Source: Afipia sp. (lineage in GTDB: Bacteria > Pseudomonadota > Alphaproteobacteria > Rhizobiales > Xanthobacteraceae). Taken from it: a DNA stretch of 64,000 nt. This document shows positions 56,226 to 64,000 of this stretch, in pieces (the first letter of the stretch is position 1; every line of letters begins with the position of its first letter). The notes under the pieces were generated by a model. That model was not told the origin of the DNA. It saw only the letters and a list, made by a program, of their open reading frames with translations, and made no database searches. The translations under genes and the position numbers were made by a program. The stretch lies in NCBI GenBank assembly GCA_017308575.1, contig JAFKEQ010000001.1:992001-1056000 (forward strand). Direction: 5' to 3'.

Positions 56226-56777
56226 CTACCCCTTGAATCCGCCGTCCGCGAGAAACGCGGCTTCCTCCGGCGTGGTGTCGCGCCCGAGCACGGCGTTGCG
56301 GTGAGGGAAGCGGCCGAACCGGCGGATGATGTCGGCATGCAGCTCGGCCCATTTCAGGCTGTCGGCATCGCCGAGCCTAGTGAACAGCGCGATGCAGCGA
56401 TGCTGGTCGTCCATGGTTTCCGAATGCTCGAACGGCAGATAGAGGAATTGCCGCAGCGCCGGATCGATGCGCGCGTCGCGGCCGTCCTCGATGGCGCGCA
56501 GCGCGACCTCGCGCGCCAGCGGATCGGTCGAGAACGCGCGCGGATCGTTGCGAAACATGTTGCGCGGAAACTGGTCGAGCACGATCACCAGCGCCAGCAC
56601 GCCGTCATCGCTGTCCTGCCATGCGGTCAACTTGCCGTCGCGCGCGGTCTCCCATGTGGACAGGAAGCGGCGGCGGATCTCGGCGTCGAACGCATCGTCC
56701 TTGCCGTACCAGCGGTCGTATCCGGCGTCGCGCCAGAAGGCGAGGATGTCCGTGGGGGAGGGGAGAGAATTGGACAT
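56226..56777 (-). CDS. DUF924 family protein
   Basis: This 183-aa protein with an all-helical, TPR-like DUF924 fold starts at the ATG at 56777 (MSNSLPSPTDILAFWRDAGYDRWY); an upstream TTG would add 11 residues. Family motifs are LDQFPRNMFR, LPFEHSE and FGRFPHRNAVLGR. No function is established. It is bracketed by two direct copies of a composite repeat about 215 bp long, which could allow its loss by recombination. Confidence 0.9.
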   Translation of the reverse strand: MSNSLPSPTDILAFWRDAGYDRWYGKDDAFDAEIRRRFLSTWETARDGKLTAWQDSDDGVLALVIVLDQFPRNMFRNDPRAFSTDPLAREVALRAIEDGRDARIDPALRQFLYLPFEHSETMDDQHRCIALFTRLGDADSLKWAELHADIIRRFGRFPHRNAVLGRDTTPEEAAFLADGGFKG

Positions 56778-56811
56778 GTAAAAACTTTTCCTGACCGAGT
56801 GATTTTTCAAC

Positions 56812-57022
56812 GTCGTCCCCGCGCAGGCGGGGACCCATTATCGCCGGACACGGGTACAAAGTATCGTCATTCTGAGGTGCGAGCTCTTGCGAGCCTCGAA
56901 GAATGACGATGACAGCCACGCATCCTTCGAGGCTCGCCGCAAACGCGGCTCGCGCCTCAGGATGACGCGGTCTCGCTATGTGCCGCAGAGAAGTATGGGT
57001 CCCCGCTTGCGCGGGGACGACC
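56812..57022. repeat. Composite nested inverted repeat, copy 3
   Basis: Outer arms CGTCCCCGCGCAGGCGGGGACC and GGGTCCCCGC...GCGGGGACGACC enclose the family B inner repeat (56864-56967). A further short palindrome, CTCTCCCCGCAGGCGGGGAGAG, follows at about 57046-57068 before fadD. The 307-bp gap holds no gene. Confidence 0.8.
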
Positions 57023-57084
57023 GCTGAATGATACGTTGCGTCACCTCTCCCCGCAGGCGGGGAGAGGTGACGCACTGCCAGCCC

Positions 57085-58779
57085 TCAACCCGCCGCGGCT
57101 TCGATCTTCGGCTTCTCGTCGCGCAGTTCGCGGCGCAGGATCTTGCCGACATTGGTCTTCGGCAGTTCGGTGCGGAATTCGACATGCCGCGGCACCTTGT
57201 AGCCGGTGAGTTCGGTGGCGGCGAACTTGATGACGTCCTGCGCCGTCAGGTTCGGGTCCTTCTTCACCACGAACGCCTTCACCGCTTCGGTGGACTTCGC
57301 ATCCGGCACGCCGATCACCGCGCATTCCAGCACGCCCGGATGGCTGGCGATCACTTCCTCGACCTCATTCGGATAGACGTTGAAGCCCGAGACCAGGATC
57401 ATGTCCTTCTTGCGGTCCACGATCTTGGTGTAACCGTCCTCCGACATGATGCCGATGTCGCCGGTGCGGAAATAGCCGTCCGGCGTCATCACCTTGGCGG
57501 TTTCCTCCGGCCTGTTCCAGTAGCCCGCCATCACCTGCGGGCCCTTGGCGCAGATTTCGCCGGGCTGCCCCAGCGGCACCTCGTTGTTGTCGTCATCGCG
57601 GATCGAGAGATATGTCGATGGCACGGGAATGCCGATCGAGCCGGAGAACTTGTCGGTGTCCGCCGGGTTGCAGGTCAGCGTCGGCGAGGTTTCGGAGAGG
57701 CCGTAGCCCTCGGAGAGTGCGCAGCCGGTCACCTGCGTCCACTTGTCGGCCACGGGCTTCTGCACCGCCATGCCGCCGCCGAAGCAGCTCTTGAGCTTGG
57801 AGAAGTCGAGCTTGTCGAAGCCTGGCGTGTTGAGCAGGCCGTTGTAGAGCGTGTTCACCGCCGGGAAGCTGTTGACCTGATACTTCGACAGTTCCTTGAC
57901 GAAGCCCGCCATGTCGCGCGGATTGGGGATCAGGAGATTGACGCCGCCGGCGCGCACCGCAAGCAGGAAGCAGGCCGTCAGCGCGAAGATGTGATAGAGC
58001 GGCAGCGCGCAGACGATAAAAAGCTGTTCGACATGCGGCGGCTTGCGCAGCGCGGGCTGCAGCCACGCGTCGTTCTGCAGCACGTTGGCGAGGATGTTGC
58101 GATGAAGCAGCGTCGCGCCCTTGGAGACGCCGGTGGTGCCGCCGGTATATTGCAGGAAGGCGACATCATCGCCGGTCAGCTTCGGCTTGTTCAGCGTCAG
58201 CTTGCGGCCAGCCGCGAGCGCGTCGTTGAACGCGACTGCGCCCGGCAGCGAATAGGCCGGGACCATCTTCTTGACCTTGCGCACCACGAAATTGACGATC
58301 ACGCCCTTGAAGCCGAGCAGATCGCCCATGGTGCCGACGATCACATGCTTGACGCTGGTGTTGGCAATCACCTTCTGCAGGGTGGTGGCGAAATTCTCCA
58401 GCAGCAGGATCGCCTCGGCGCCTGAGTCCTTGAGCTGGTGCTCCAGTTCGCGCGGCGTGTAGAGCGGGTTGACGTTCACCACGGTGAAGCCCGCGCGCAG
58501 GATCGCGCTGGAGGCGACCGGGTTCTGCAGCACGTTCGGCATCATGATGGCGACGCGCGCGCCTTTCTTCAGGCCCTTGCTCTGCAGGTAGGCGCCGATG
58601 GCGGCCGACATTTCGTCGAGTTCGCCATAGGTGATCGCCTTGTCCATGCAGATGAAGGACTTGCGGTCGGCGAATTTCTTGAAGCTTTCCTCAAGCAGTT
58701 CGACCAGCGACGGATACTGATTGACGTCGATGTCGGCGGGCACGCCGGCGGGATATTGCTTGAGCCAGATGCGGTCCAT
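57085..58779 (-). CDS. fadD: Long-chain-fatty-acid-CoA ligase
   Basis: This ANL-superfamily enzyme activates fatty acids with ATP and CoA before beta-oxidation. The ATG at 58779 (MDRIWLKQYPAGVPADID) follows GAGGGGAACG; the frame is open 102 bp further but without support. 564 aa. The P-loop-like LQYTGGTTGVSKGATLLHRN, the GYGLSETSPTLTCNP motif, YFRTGDIGIMSEDGYTKIVDRKKDMI and the catalytic Lys near the C-terminus (TNVGKILRREL) are all present. Confidence 0.95.
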   Translation of the reverse strand: MDRIWLKQYPAGVPADIDVNQYPSLVELLEESFKKFADRKSFICMDKAITYGELDEMSAAIGAYLQSKGLKKGARVAIMMPNVLQNPVASSAILRAGFTVVNVNPLYTPRELEHQLKDSGAEAILLLENFATTLQKVIANTSVKHVIVGTMGDLLGFKGVIVNFVVRKVKKMVPAYSLPGAVAFNDALAAGRKLTLNKPKLTGDDVAFLQYTGGTTGVSKGATLLHRNILANVLQNDAWLQPALRKPPHVEQLFIVCALPLYHIFALTACFLLAVRAGGVNLLIPNPRDMAGFVKELSKYQVNSFPAVNTLYNGLLNTPGFDKLDFSKLKSCFGGGMAVQKPVADKWTQVTGCALSEGYGLSETSPTLTCNPADTDKFSGSIGIPVPSTYLSIRDDDNNEVPLGQPGEICAKGPQVMAGYWNRPEETAKVMTPDGYFRTGDIGIMSEDGYTKIVDRKKDMILVSGFNVYPNEVEEVIASHPGVLECAVIGVPDAKSTEAVKAFVVKKDPNLTAQDVIKFAATELTGYKVPRHVEFRTELPKTNVGKILRRELRDEKPKIEAAAG

Positions 58780-58950
58780 GGTCGTTCCCCTCGGATGGTC
58801 TGACGGCCCCCGTCTTCGGCGGGGTACGCGGCTGTTCAGGTTCTTGCGACAAGTATTGAGCCAAGCGACAGGCCATAGCAAGCCTGTGCGGGAGAAGGTC
58901 GCAGCCTGGAAGCTTCAGGCGCAAGATGGATCGGCGGGACTATCGTTCGG

Positions 58951-59100
58951 CCCACCTCTCCCGTGGGGAGAGGTCGACTTCGCGTTAGCGAAGTCGGGTG
59001 AGGGCGTAGAATCTATCGAGGGATTTGAACCCCCTCACCCCACCCCTCTCCCCCCGTAAGAGCGTTTACGCTCGTCTTCGACGAGCTATGGGGAGAGGGA
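58951..59100. repeat. Intergenic palindrome array between dacF-like and fadD genes
   Basis: The 366-bp gene-free stretch 58780-59145 contains CCTCTCCCGTGGGGAGAGG, GACTTCGCGTTAGCGAAGTC and CCTCTCCCCCCGTAAGAG...GGGGAGAGGG, plus a GAGCGTTT...GACGAGC pair. Related CTCTCCCC palindromes occur at 54508 and 57046. The remainder holds the fadD promoter region; no gene is seen. Confidence 0.65.
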
Positions 59101-59145
59101 GCAAATCGCGGGTGCCGGGATGTTTTCGGCGAAACGTAATATCCG

Positions 59146-60687
59146 CTAGGTCGCCGGCTTCTTGGCGGCTTCCTTCGGCGCGGGCTTTGCGGCTGCGGGT
59201 TTGGCCGCTGCCGGTTTTGCCGCCGCGGGCTTGGCCGGGGCCGGCTTTGCCGATGTCGCGGACGCGTCCTGCTTCTTGGCGGCAACAGGCTTGGCGGCAA
59301 CGGGCTTGGCGGCAGGCTTGGCCGCCGCCGGCTTGTGCTCGGCGGCTTTCGGCTTCGCGTCGGGCTTTGCCGCCGGTTTGGCCGCGGCCGGTTTGGCGTC
59401 GGCCTTGCTGTCGGTCGCCGCGGGCTTGGCGGCGACCTTCGCCTTGCTGCCCTTCTTGCGCTTGGCGACATTCGCCGCCTGCGCGGCGGATTCCGCAGCA
59501 TCGGCTTCGAAGACCGCGGCGCCGGTGCGGGCCGGGCCGGTATAGACGATCACCGGCGTTGCCGCGGCGGCGGGCATCGCCAGAAGATCGGACACCTTGA
59601 TGGTCGGGGAGGGAAGGCCCGCCGCGAACATCGCCACGCCGGATTCGGCATTGCCCGTGCTGCCGTCGGCGACGATATCCGGATCGTCGTCCTCGTTTTC
59701 GGCGGCGGGGCGCTTGCGCCTCGGTCCGCACATTTCCTCCTTGAGGTTCGGCGGCGAGGCGTCGATCGGGGCCAGCGCCTCGACGGTGCCGAGCGAGGGC
59801 TTGAGCCATGCCAGCTTGTTGCCGCCGAAATTGCGCTCAAGCAGTTGCGCCGCCTTCACCGCGCGCTGTGCCGACGACGATGCGCCGAGCACCACGGCGA
59901 TCAGCCGCTTGTTGCCCCGCGTCGCGCTGGCCACGAGGTTGAAGCCGGAGGCGCAGATGAAGCCGGTCTTCATGCCGTCCGCGCCGGGATAGCGGCCGAT
60001 CAGCTTGTTGAAGTTGGCGGTGACGCGGCGGCCGAACTTGATGGCCGGGATGTGCATGAAATATTCGTATTCCGGCAGGTCGCGATAGATCGCCCGGGCC
60101 AGGATGCCGAGATCGCGCGCCGAGGTGACATGCCCTTCGGCGGGCAAGCCGTTCGGATTGACGTAATGGGTCTGCGTCATGCCGAGCCGCTGCGCGGTCT
60201 TGTTCATCATTTCCGCGAAGCCGTCGATCGATCCACCGACGCCTTCGGCCAGCACCACGGCGATATCGTTGGCCGACTTCACCATCATCATCTTCATCGC
60301 GTTGTCGACGGTGACTTGCGTGCCGGGGCGGAAACCCATCTTCGAGGGCGCCTGCGCGGCGGCGGTGGGCGACACCGTGAACAGCGTGTCGAGGGTGATG
60401 CGTCCTTCCTTCACCGCCTTCAGCGTGACATAGGCCGTCATCAGCTTGGTGACCGAGGCCGGATACCACGGATAGGTCGCGTTCTCCGCCTGCAGCACCT
60501 TGCCGGTGTCCGCTTCGATCACCAGCAGCGCTTCGGCCTGCGCCATGCGCGGCGCGAACAGGCCCGTCAGCAGGGCAAGCACTGCCGCGAGCGCGAGCAA
60601 ATGCGCGAACCGAATTGGCGCGAACAGGACAGATGCGGGACGGGATGCCGGGACTGGAACCACTATCTGCATCCGCGATTGGCGCAT
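59146..60687 (-). CDS. D-alanyl-D-alanine carboxypeptidase (DacA/DacF family)
   Basis: This penicillin-binding protein of low molecular mass trims pentapeptide stems of peptidoglycan. It has a signal peptide (about residues 25-51), then the S11 peptidase motifs SxxK in PASVTKLMTAYVT, SxN in KSANDIAVVLAEG, and KTG in GMKTGFICASG. After the catalytic domain (to about residue 290) comes an acidic linker. A tail of over 100 residues, almost wholly Ala, Lys and Pro repeats (AKPAAAKPAA), resembles histone-H1-like or cell-wall-binding tails. 513 aa; start 60687 or 60672. Confidence 0.92.
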   Translation of the reverse strand: MRQSRMQIVVPVPASRPASVLFAPIRFAHLLALAAVLALLTGLFAPRMAQAEALLVIEADTGKVLQAENATYPWYPASVTKLMTAYVTLKAVKEGRITLDTLFTVSPTAAAQAPSKMGFRPGTQVTVDNAMKMMMVKSANDIAVVLAEGVGGSIDGFAEMMNKTAQRLGMTQTHYVNPNGLPAEGHVTSARDLGILARAIYRDLPEYEYFMHIPAIKFGRRVTANFNKLIGRYPGADGMKTGFICASGFNLVASATRGNKRLIAVVLGASSSAQRAVKAAQLLERNFGGNKLAWLKPSLGTVEALAPIDASPPNLKEEMCGPRRKRPAAENEDDDPDIVADGSTGNAESGVAMFAAGLPSPTIKVSDLLAMPAAAATPVIVYTGPARTGAAVFEADAAESAAQAANVAKRKKGSKAKVAAKPAATDSKADAKPAAAKPAAKPDAKPKAAEHKPAAAKPAAKPVAAKPVAAKKQDASATSAKPAPAKPAAAKPAAAKPAAAKPAPKEAAKKPAT

Positions 60688-60690
60688 GCG

Positions 60691-60745
60691 CCGGAGGCGA
60701 ATGCGGAGGGGCCGGAGGCGAATGCAAACTGGCCGGAGGCGAATG
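60691..60745. repeat. Three tandem copies of CCGGAGGCGAATG, 21-bp period
   Basis: Identical 13-bp units start at 60691, 60712 and 60733, exactly two helical turns apart, directly upstream of the carboxypeptidase start codon. They could be a protein-binding array or part of the mRNA leader. Confidence 0.7.
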
Positions 60746-60939
60746 AAAGGGCGATGGAAATCGGTGCCTCCCCGGCGTTTTGAAGACGAATCTGATGGCG
60801 GTCAGGTCGCGGCACGTGCCGCATATCGGAGGTTGCGGCGATGCCGGACCTTATACCCGACTATGGCCTCCCGAACAGGGGCCAGACGCTCAATCAAGCA
60901 TGAAATGGGCCAAAGTTCGACGATGCCCACATGATGTTC

Positions 60940-61030
60940 TGTCATGGCCGGACTTGTTCCGGCCATCCCGACAAGCGAGGCGCTGTGCTCACTTTATCGG
61001 GATCGCCGGGACAAGCCCGGTGATGACATC
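60940..61030. repeat. Palindromic repeat between ndvA and the carboxypeptidase gene
   Basis: ATGGCCGGA CTTGT TCCGGCCAT is followed by a second arm pair (CCCGACAAG...; GCCGGGACAAGCCCGG). It resembles the last palindrome at 48200-48220. It occupies the ndvA 3' side of the 250-bp gap between 60780 and 61043; no gene is seen there. Confidence 0.65.
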
Positions 61031-61043
61031 GCCGTACTTGAGA

Positions 61044-62840
61044 TCAGCCCGGCGACGATGCAGCCTCTGTCGTGCTCTGCACCATGAACTGCGCCTTCGC
61101 GAGTCCGGCGAAATAGCCGCCGTGCGCCACCAGTTCGTCGAACGTGCCGCTCTCGATCACCTTGCCGTTGCCGAACACCAGAATTCGCGTCGCGTTGCGG
61201 ATGGTGGAGAGGCGGTGCGCGATCACGAAGGTGGTGCGGCCCTTCATCACGGTGTCGAGCGCGGCGTTGACCTTGGCTTCGGTCGCGGCGTCCAGCGCGC
61301 TGGTCGCCTCGTCCAGAATGAGGATCGGCGGATCTTTCAGCAGCGCGCGCGCGATCGACAGGCGCTGGCGCTCGCCGCCGGACAGCATGCGCCCGCGCTC
61401 GCCCGCATTGGTCTCGAATTTCAGATCGCTGCGCTCGATGAAGTCGAGCGCCTGCGCGCCCGCCGCCGCCGCGCGCAGTTCGTCCTCGGTGGCGTCGGGC
61501 TTGCCGACGCGCAGGTTCTCCGCGATGGAGCGGTTGAACAGCAGCGCCTCCTGAAACACCACGCCGATGTTCCGGCGCAGCGCCGCCAGCGTCATGCCGC
61601 GGATGTCCATGCCGTCGATCTTGATGACGCCGGACTGCGGATCGAACGCGCGATGCAGCAGCGCGATGGCGGTGGACTTGCCCGCGCCGGTTTCGCCGAC
61701 AAGGGCGAAGGTCTGCCCCGGCAGCGCGGTAAAGGTGACGTCCTCGACCGCCGGCCGTTTGCCGTCATAAGAGAACGAGACGTCCTGGAACTCGACGAGG
61801 CCCTTGAGCCGGCCGGGATCGATCGCGTCGGGCCGGTCGCGCACCGCGGGCACGGCGTCGAGCACGTCGAAGAATTCGCGCAGGCGCGGCGCTTCCATGA
61901 ACACGCTGTTGATGAAACTGACCACCTGTTCGAGCTTCTGGATCAGCATGGTGGCGAAGGAGACGAACATCACGATCTCGCCGACGCTGGTGAGGCCCTG
62001 GCTGTGCAGGACGATGCCGACGGTGAAGATCGCGAGCACGGTGATGGTGGTGGATGCGCGGGTCATCACCGTGACCAGCGCCCACCACGACAGCACCGGC
62101 ATCTGCGCCGCGAGCAGGTTGCTGGCGATGCCGCGCAGGCCCTGCACCTCGGCGTCGACGCGCACGAAGCTCTGCACCAGCGCGACGTTGCCGAGCGCGT
62201 CGGAGGCGCGCGCGGACAGGTTGCTGTACTGCTCCTCGACCTCGTTCTGCATGCTGAAGGTCTTGCGCACCACCACGGTGGTCAGCACGGTGAACACCAC
62301 GCAGAGGATGAACAGCAGGATCGCCAGCCGCCAGTTGATATAGAGCGACAGTGGCAGCAGCACGACCAGCGACACGATGGAGGCGAAGTGCTCGCGGAAG
62401 AAGCTGAGCCACAGCCGCCACAGCGCGTCGGTGCCCTGCAGCATCACCTTCATCAGGCGGCCGGAATGGGTGCCGGTGTGGAAGGTCAGCGGCAGTTGCA
62501 TGATGTGCTCGAAATAGCCGGTGAGCACGGCCTGGCGCTGGCGATGGGCGAGGCGGTCCGCATGCAGCGCGACATAGGCGCTGATGGCGATGGTGATCAG
62601 GCCGAACGCCACCCAGGCGGCAAGCAGCGGCCATGGCGAATTCGGCGCCGCGCCGACCATGGTGGAGAAGTTCGCCGCGCTCGCGTTCACGTTGCCCGAC
62701 AGCACGTCGACGATGCGGCCGAACAGGACCGGCTCGGCGAATTGCGCGACGGCCAGCATCAGGTTGGCGATGGCCAGAAGCCAGCCGAGCCGCGCCTCCT
62801 TGCCGAGCAGTTCAAGAACGCGGATGTAAAGACGGATCAA
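61044..62840 (-). CDS. ndvA: Cyclic beta-glucan ABC exporter (NdvA/ChvA)
   Basis: NdvA is a type I ABC exporter moving cyclic beta-glucans to the periplasm, important for osmoadaptation and host interaction in rhizobia. The TTG at 62840 (first residues [13 protein letters not shown]) has AAGG upstream and matches relatives; another TTG at 62882 would add 14 residues. About six helices fill the first 300 residues ([17 protein letters not shown]). The ATPase part has Walker [26 protein letters not shown] and [11 protein letters not shown]. 598 aa. Confidence 0.92.
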   Translation of the reverse strand: MIRLYIRVLELLGKEARLGWLLAIANLMLAVAQFAEPVLFGRIVDVLSGNVNASAANFSTMVGAAPNSPWPLLAAWVAFGLITIAISAYVALHADRLAHRQRQAVLTGYFEHIMQLPLTFHTGTHSGRLMKVMLQGTDALWRLWLSFFREHFASIVSLVVLLPLSLYINWRLAILLFILCVVFTVLTTVVVRKTFSMQNEVEEQYSNLSARASDALGNVALVQSFVRVDAEVQGLRGIASNLLAAQMPVLSWWALVTVMTRASTTITVLAIFTVGIVLHSQGLTSVGEIVMFVSFATMLIQKLEQVVSFINSVFMEAPRLREFFDVLDAVPAVRDRPDAIDPGRLKGLVEFQDVSFSYDGKRPAVEDVTFTALPGQTFALVGETGAGKSTAIALLHRAFDPQSGVIKIDGMDIRGMTLAALRRNIGVVFQEALLFNRSIAENLRVGKPDATEDELRAAAAGAQALDFIERSDLKFETNAGERGRMLSGGERQRLSIARALLKDPPILILDEATSALDAATEAKVNAALDTVMKGRTTFVIAHRLSTIRNATRILVFGNGKVIESGTFDELVAHGGYFAGLAKAQFMVQSTTEAASSPG

Positions 62841-62938
62841 AGGGACAGCCTTGCAGGGGTGGCGTCGATGGCGGGAGTCCAATCTAGCAGGCCGTTGAAA
62901 CGCTGCCCAGTTCGCCGTGCACGGTTTTTCGCGTGGTC

Positions 62939-63066
62939 ATGTCCCGGGCGCGATGCAACGCGAAGCGTTGCTTCGCAGAACCGGGACCGTCGCGAATGCT
63001 GCGTTCGAAACGACCCCGGCTCTGCGGAGCGGCATGAAGAATGCCGCACCGCGTCCGGGGCACGCC
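62939..63066. repeat. Dispersed palindromic repeat, family A, copy 3
   Basis: It begins ATGTCCCGGGCGCG, has CAGAACCGGGACCG in the middle and ends CGTCCGGGGCAC. It lies between ndvA and the chemotaxis-receptor gene and is homologous to the copies at 20858 and 36561. Confidence 0.8.
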
Positions 63067-63081
63067 ATGACGTTCAGTCCG

Positions 63082-64000
63082 TCAGGCCGCCCGCAGCGAC
63101 GACAGGAACTGGACCACTTCGATCTTGAGCTGGCCGCTGGTCGAGAACAGGTCGGACACCGCCGATTTCAGTTGCGAGACAGCTTCGCCCGCCTTGATGG
63201 AGGCTTTGGTGACGCCCTGAATGTCGCCGTCGACGCTCCGGGTTCCGTTGGCGGCCTGCTGCAGGTTGCTGGCGATGTCCTGCGTCGCCGCGCCCTGCTG
63301 CGAGATGGCTTCGGCGACCTCGGCGGACAGCTGATTGATTTCGCCGATGGTGCCGTCGATGGCCTGGATTGCGTTCACCGTGTCCTGTGTGGCCTTCTGG
63401 ATGTCGCCGATCTGAACAGAGATGTCCTCGGTCGCGGCGGCGGTCTGGGTGGCGAGCGCTTTCACCTCGCTGGCGACCACGGCGAAGCCGCGGCCGTGCT
63501 CGCCCGCGCGCGCGGCTTCGATGGTGGCGTTCAGGGCCAGCAGGTTGGTCTGGTTGGCGATGGTCTGGATCAGGGCGATCACCTCGCTGATCCGCTCGGC
63601 GCCGGTGGTCAGGTGGGTGACGATCTGGTTGGTCCGCACCGCCTCCTCGGACGCCTTTTGGGCGATGGCGGCGGATCGCGCGACCCGCTCCGCGATCAGG
63701 CTGGTGGAGGCCGCGAGTTGCTCCGTCGCGGATGCGACGGTTTCGACGTTCCGCGAGGTGCGGTTCGCCGCGTCCATGGCGTCGCTGGCTTTCTCAACGG
63801 TGTCGCCGGTGTTGCTCTCCATGACGGAGGACAGTTGCTGCATGTTGTTCGCGGCGGACATCACCGCTTCGACAAGGCCGCCGACCGTCCGCTCGAACTG
63901 ATCCGAAAGCTGGGTCTTGATCGCTTCCTTCGCCGTCCGCGATCGGGCCTCCACCTCGGCGCGTTCGGCGTTGGCGGCGGCTTCCGCCGCGCTTGCGGCT
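63082..64000 (-). CDS. Methyl-accepting chemotaxis protein, C-terminal part
   Basis: This is the signalling end of a chemoreceptor; the frame is open to the right edge, so the sensor part is outside the window. The visible 305 residues begin with an Ala/Glu-rich coiled coil. The hairpin tip [40 protein letters not shown] is intact and binds CheA and CheW. Repeating heptads run through the methylation helices. The tail ends [11 protein letters not shown] without a CheR/CheB pentapeptide. Confidence 0.93.
   Translation of the reverse strand, partial: AASAAEAAANAERAEVEARSRTAKEAIKTQLSDQFERTVGGLVEAVMSAANNMQQLSSVMESNTGDTVEKASDAMDAANRTSRNVETVASATEQLAASTSLIAERVARSAAIAQKASEEAVRTNQIVTHLTTGAERISEVIALIQTIANQTNLLALNATIEAARAGEHGRGFAVVASEVKALATQTAAATEDISVQIGDIQKATQDTVNAIQAIDGTIGEINQLSAEVAEAISQQGAATQDIASNLQQAANGTRSVDGDIQGVTKASIKAGEAVSQLKSAVSDLFSTSGQLKIEVVQFLSSLRAA

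Noticed and set aside
60691..60745. Possible CRISPR array
   Set aside because: Units are only 13 bp with 8-bp spacers and no cas genes; a simple tandem repeat.
60780..63128. 782-codon frame antisense to ndvA
   Set aside because: Shadow frame of ndvA, His/Gln/Arg-rich with no recognisable domain.

Overview
The window looks like chromosomal DNA of a high-GC alphaproteobacterium, most likely order Hyphomicrobiales, family Nitrobacteraceae/Bradyrhizobiaceae (Afipia, Oligotropha, Rhodopseudomonas, Bradyrhizobium type). The evidence is the tad/cpa pilus locus with a CtrA-type box, the PhyR-NepR-EcfG stress switch, an NdvA glucan exporter, and several families of dispersed palindromic intergenic repeats. 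I see no rRNA, tRNA, CRISPR array, insertion sequence or prophage. Gene order is dense and coherent, and only the two edge genes are cut.

Layout. 0-0.6 kb: 5' part of an M17 aminopeptidase. 0.8-12.9 kb: Flp/Tad pilus locus (tadD; cpaB-C-D-E-F-tadB-tadC; cpaA; flp pilin; a stand-alone secretin-N-domain protein; tadE; tadF-like). 13.0-15.4 kb: cold-shock protein, IF-1 and a RhlE-type RNA helicase. 15.6-27.6 kb: urea uptake and hydrolysis in one direction (urtABCDE-ureDABC-two small monooxygenases-ureEFG), preceded by a sigma-54 promoter with an NtrC-like enhancer. 27.6-36.6 kb: a general-stress-response island with an HWE-type kinase, ecfG, nepR, phyR and many small membrane or secreted stress proteins. 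36.7-38.9 kb: malate synthase G. 39.2-51.2 kb: assimilatory sulfate uptake and reduction (cysNC, cysD divergent from cysG-DUF2849-cysI-DUF934-cysH, then sbp-cysTWA). 51.2-64 kb: mixed genes (small HTH and membrane proteins, CAP lipoprotein, patatin, 3-hydroxybutyrate dehydrogenase, polysaccharide flippase, DUF924, FadD, D,D-carboxypeptidase, NdvA, chemotaxis receptor).

The most striking signal is in the stress island. Seven exact GGAAC-N16/17-CGTT promoters (the EcfG consensus), plus two near matches, sit in front of genes within about 9 kb. Reading through the GGAAC/GTTCC sites elsewhere in the window I found no other exact match. One of these promoters places the expected transcription start on the ATG of a 52-residue membrane peptide, which suggests a leaderless stress transcript. 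The adjacent HWE kinase has a normal phospho-acceptor histidine but an altered N box, so it may act as a phosphatase or weak kinase on PhyR.

Other points of interest are a tandem pair of ABM-fold monooxygenases translationally coupled into the urease operon, a 38-aa membrane peptide coupled to a 68-aa DNA-binding-like protein, three copies of a nested inverted-repeat element (two flanking one gene), and a three-copy palindromic repeat that lies inside the urt operon.
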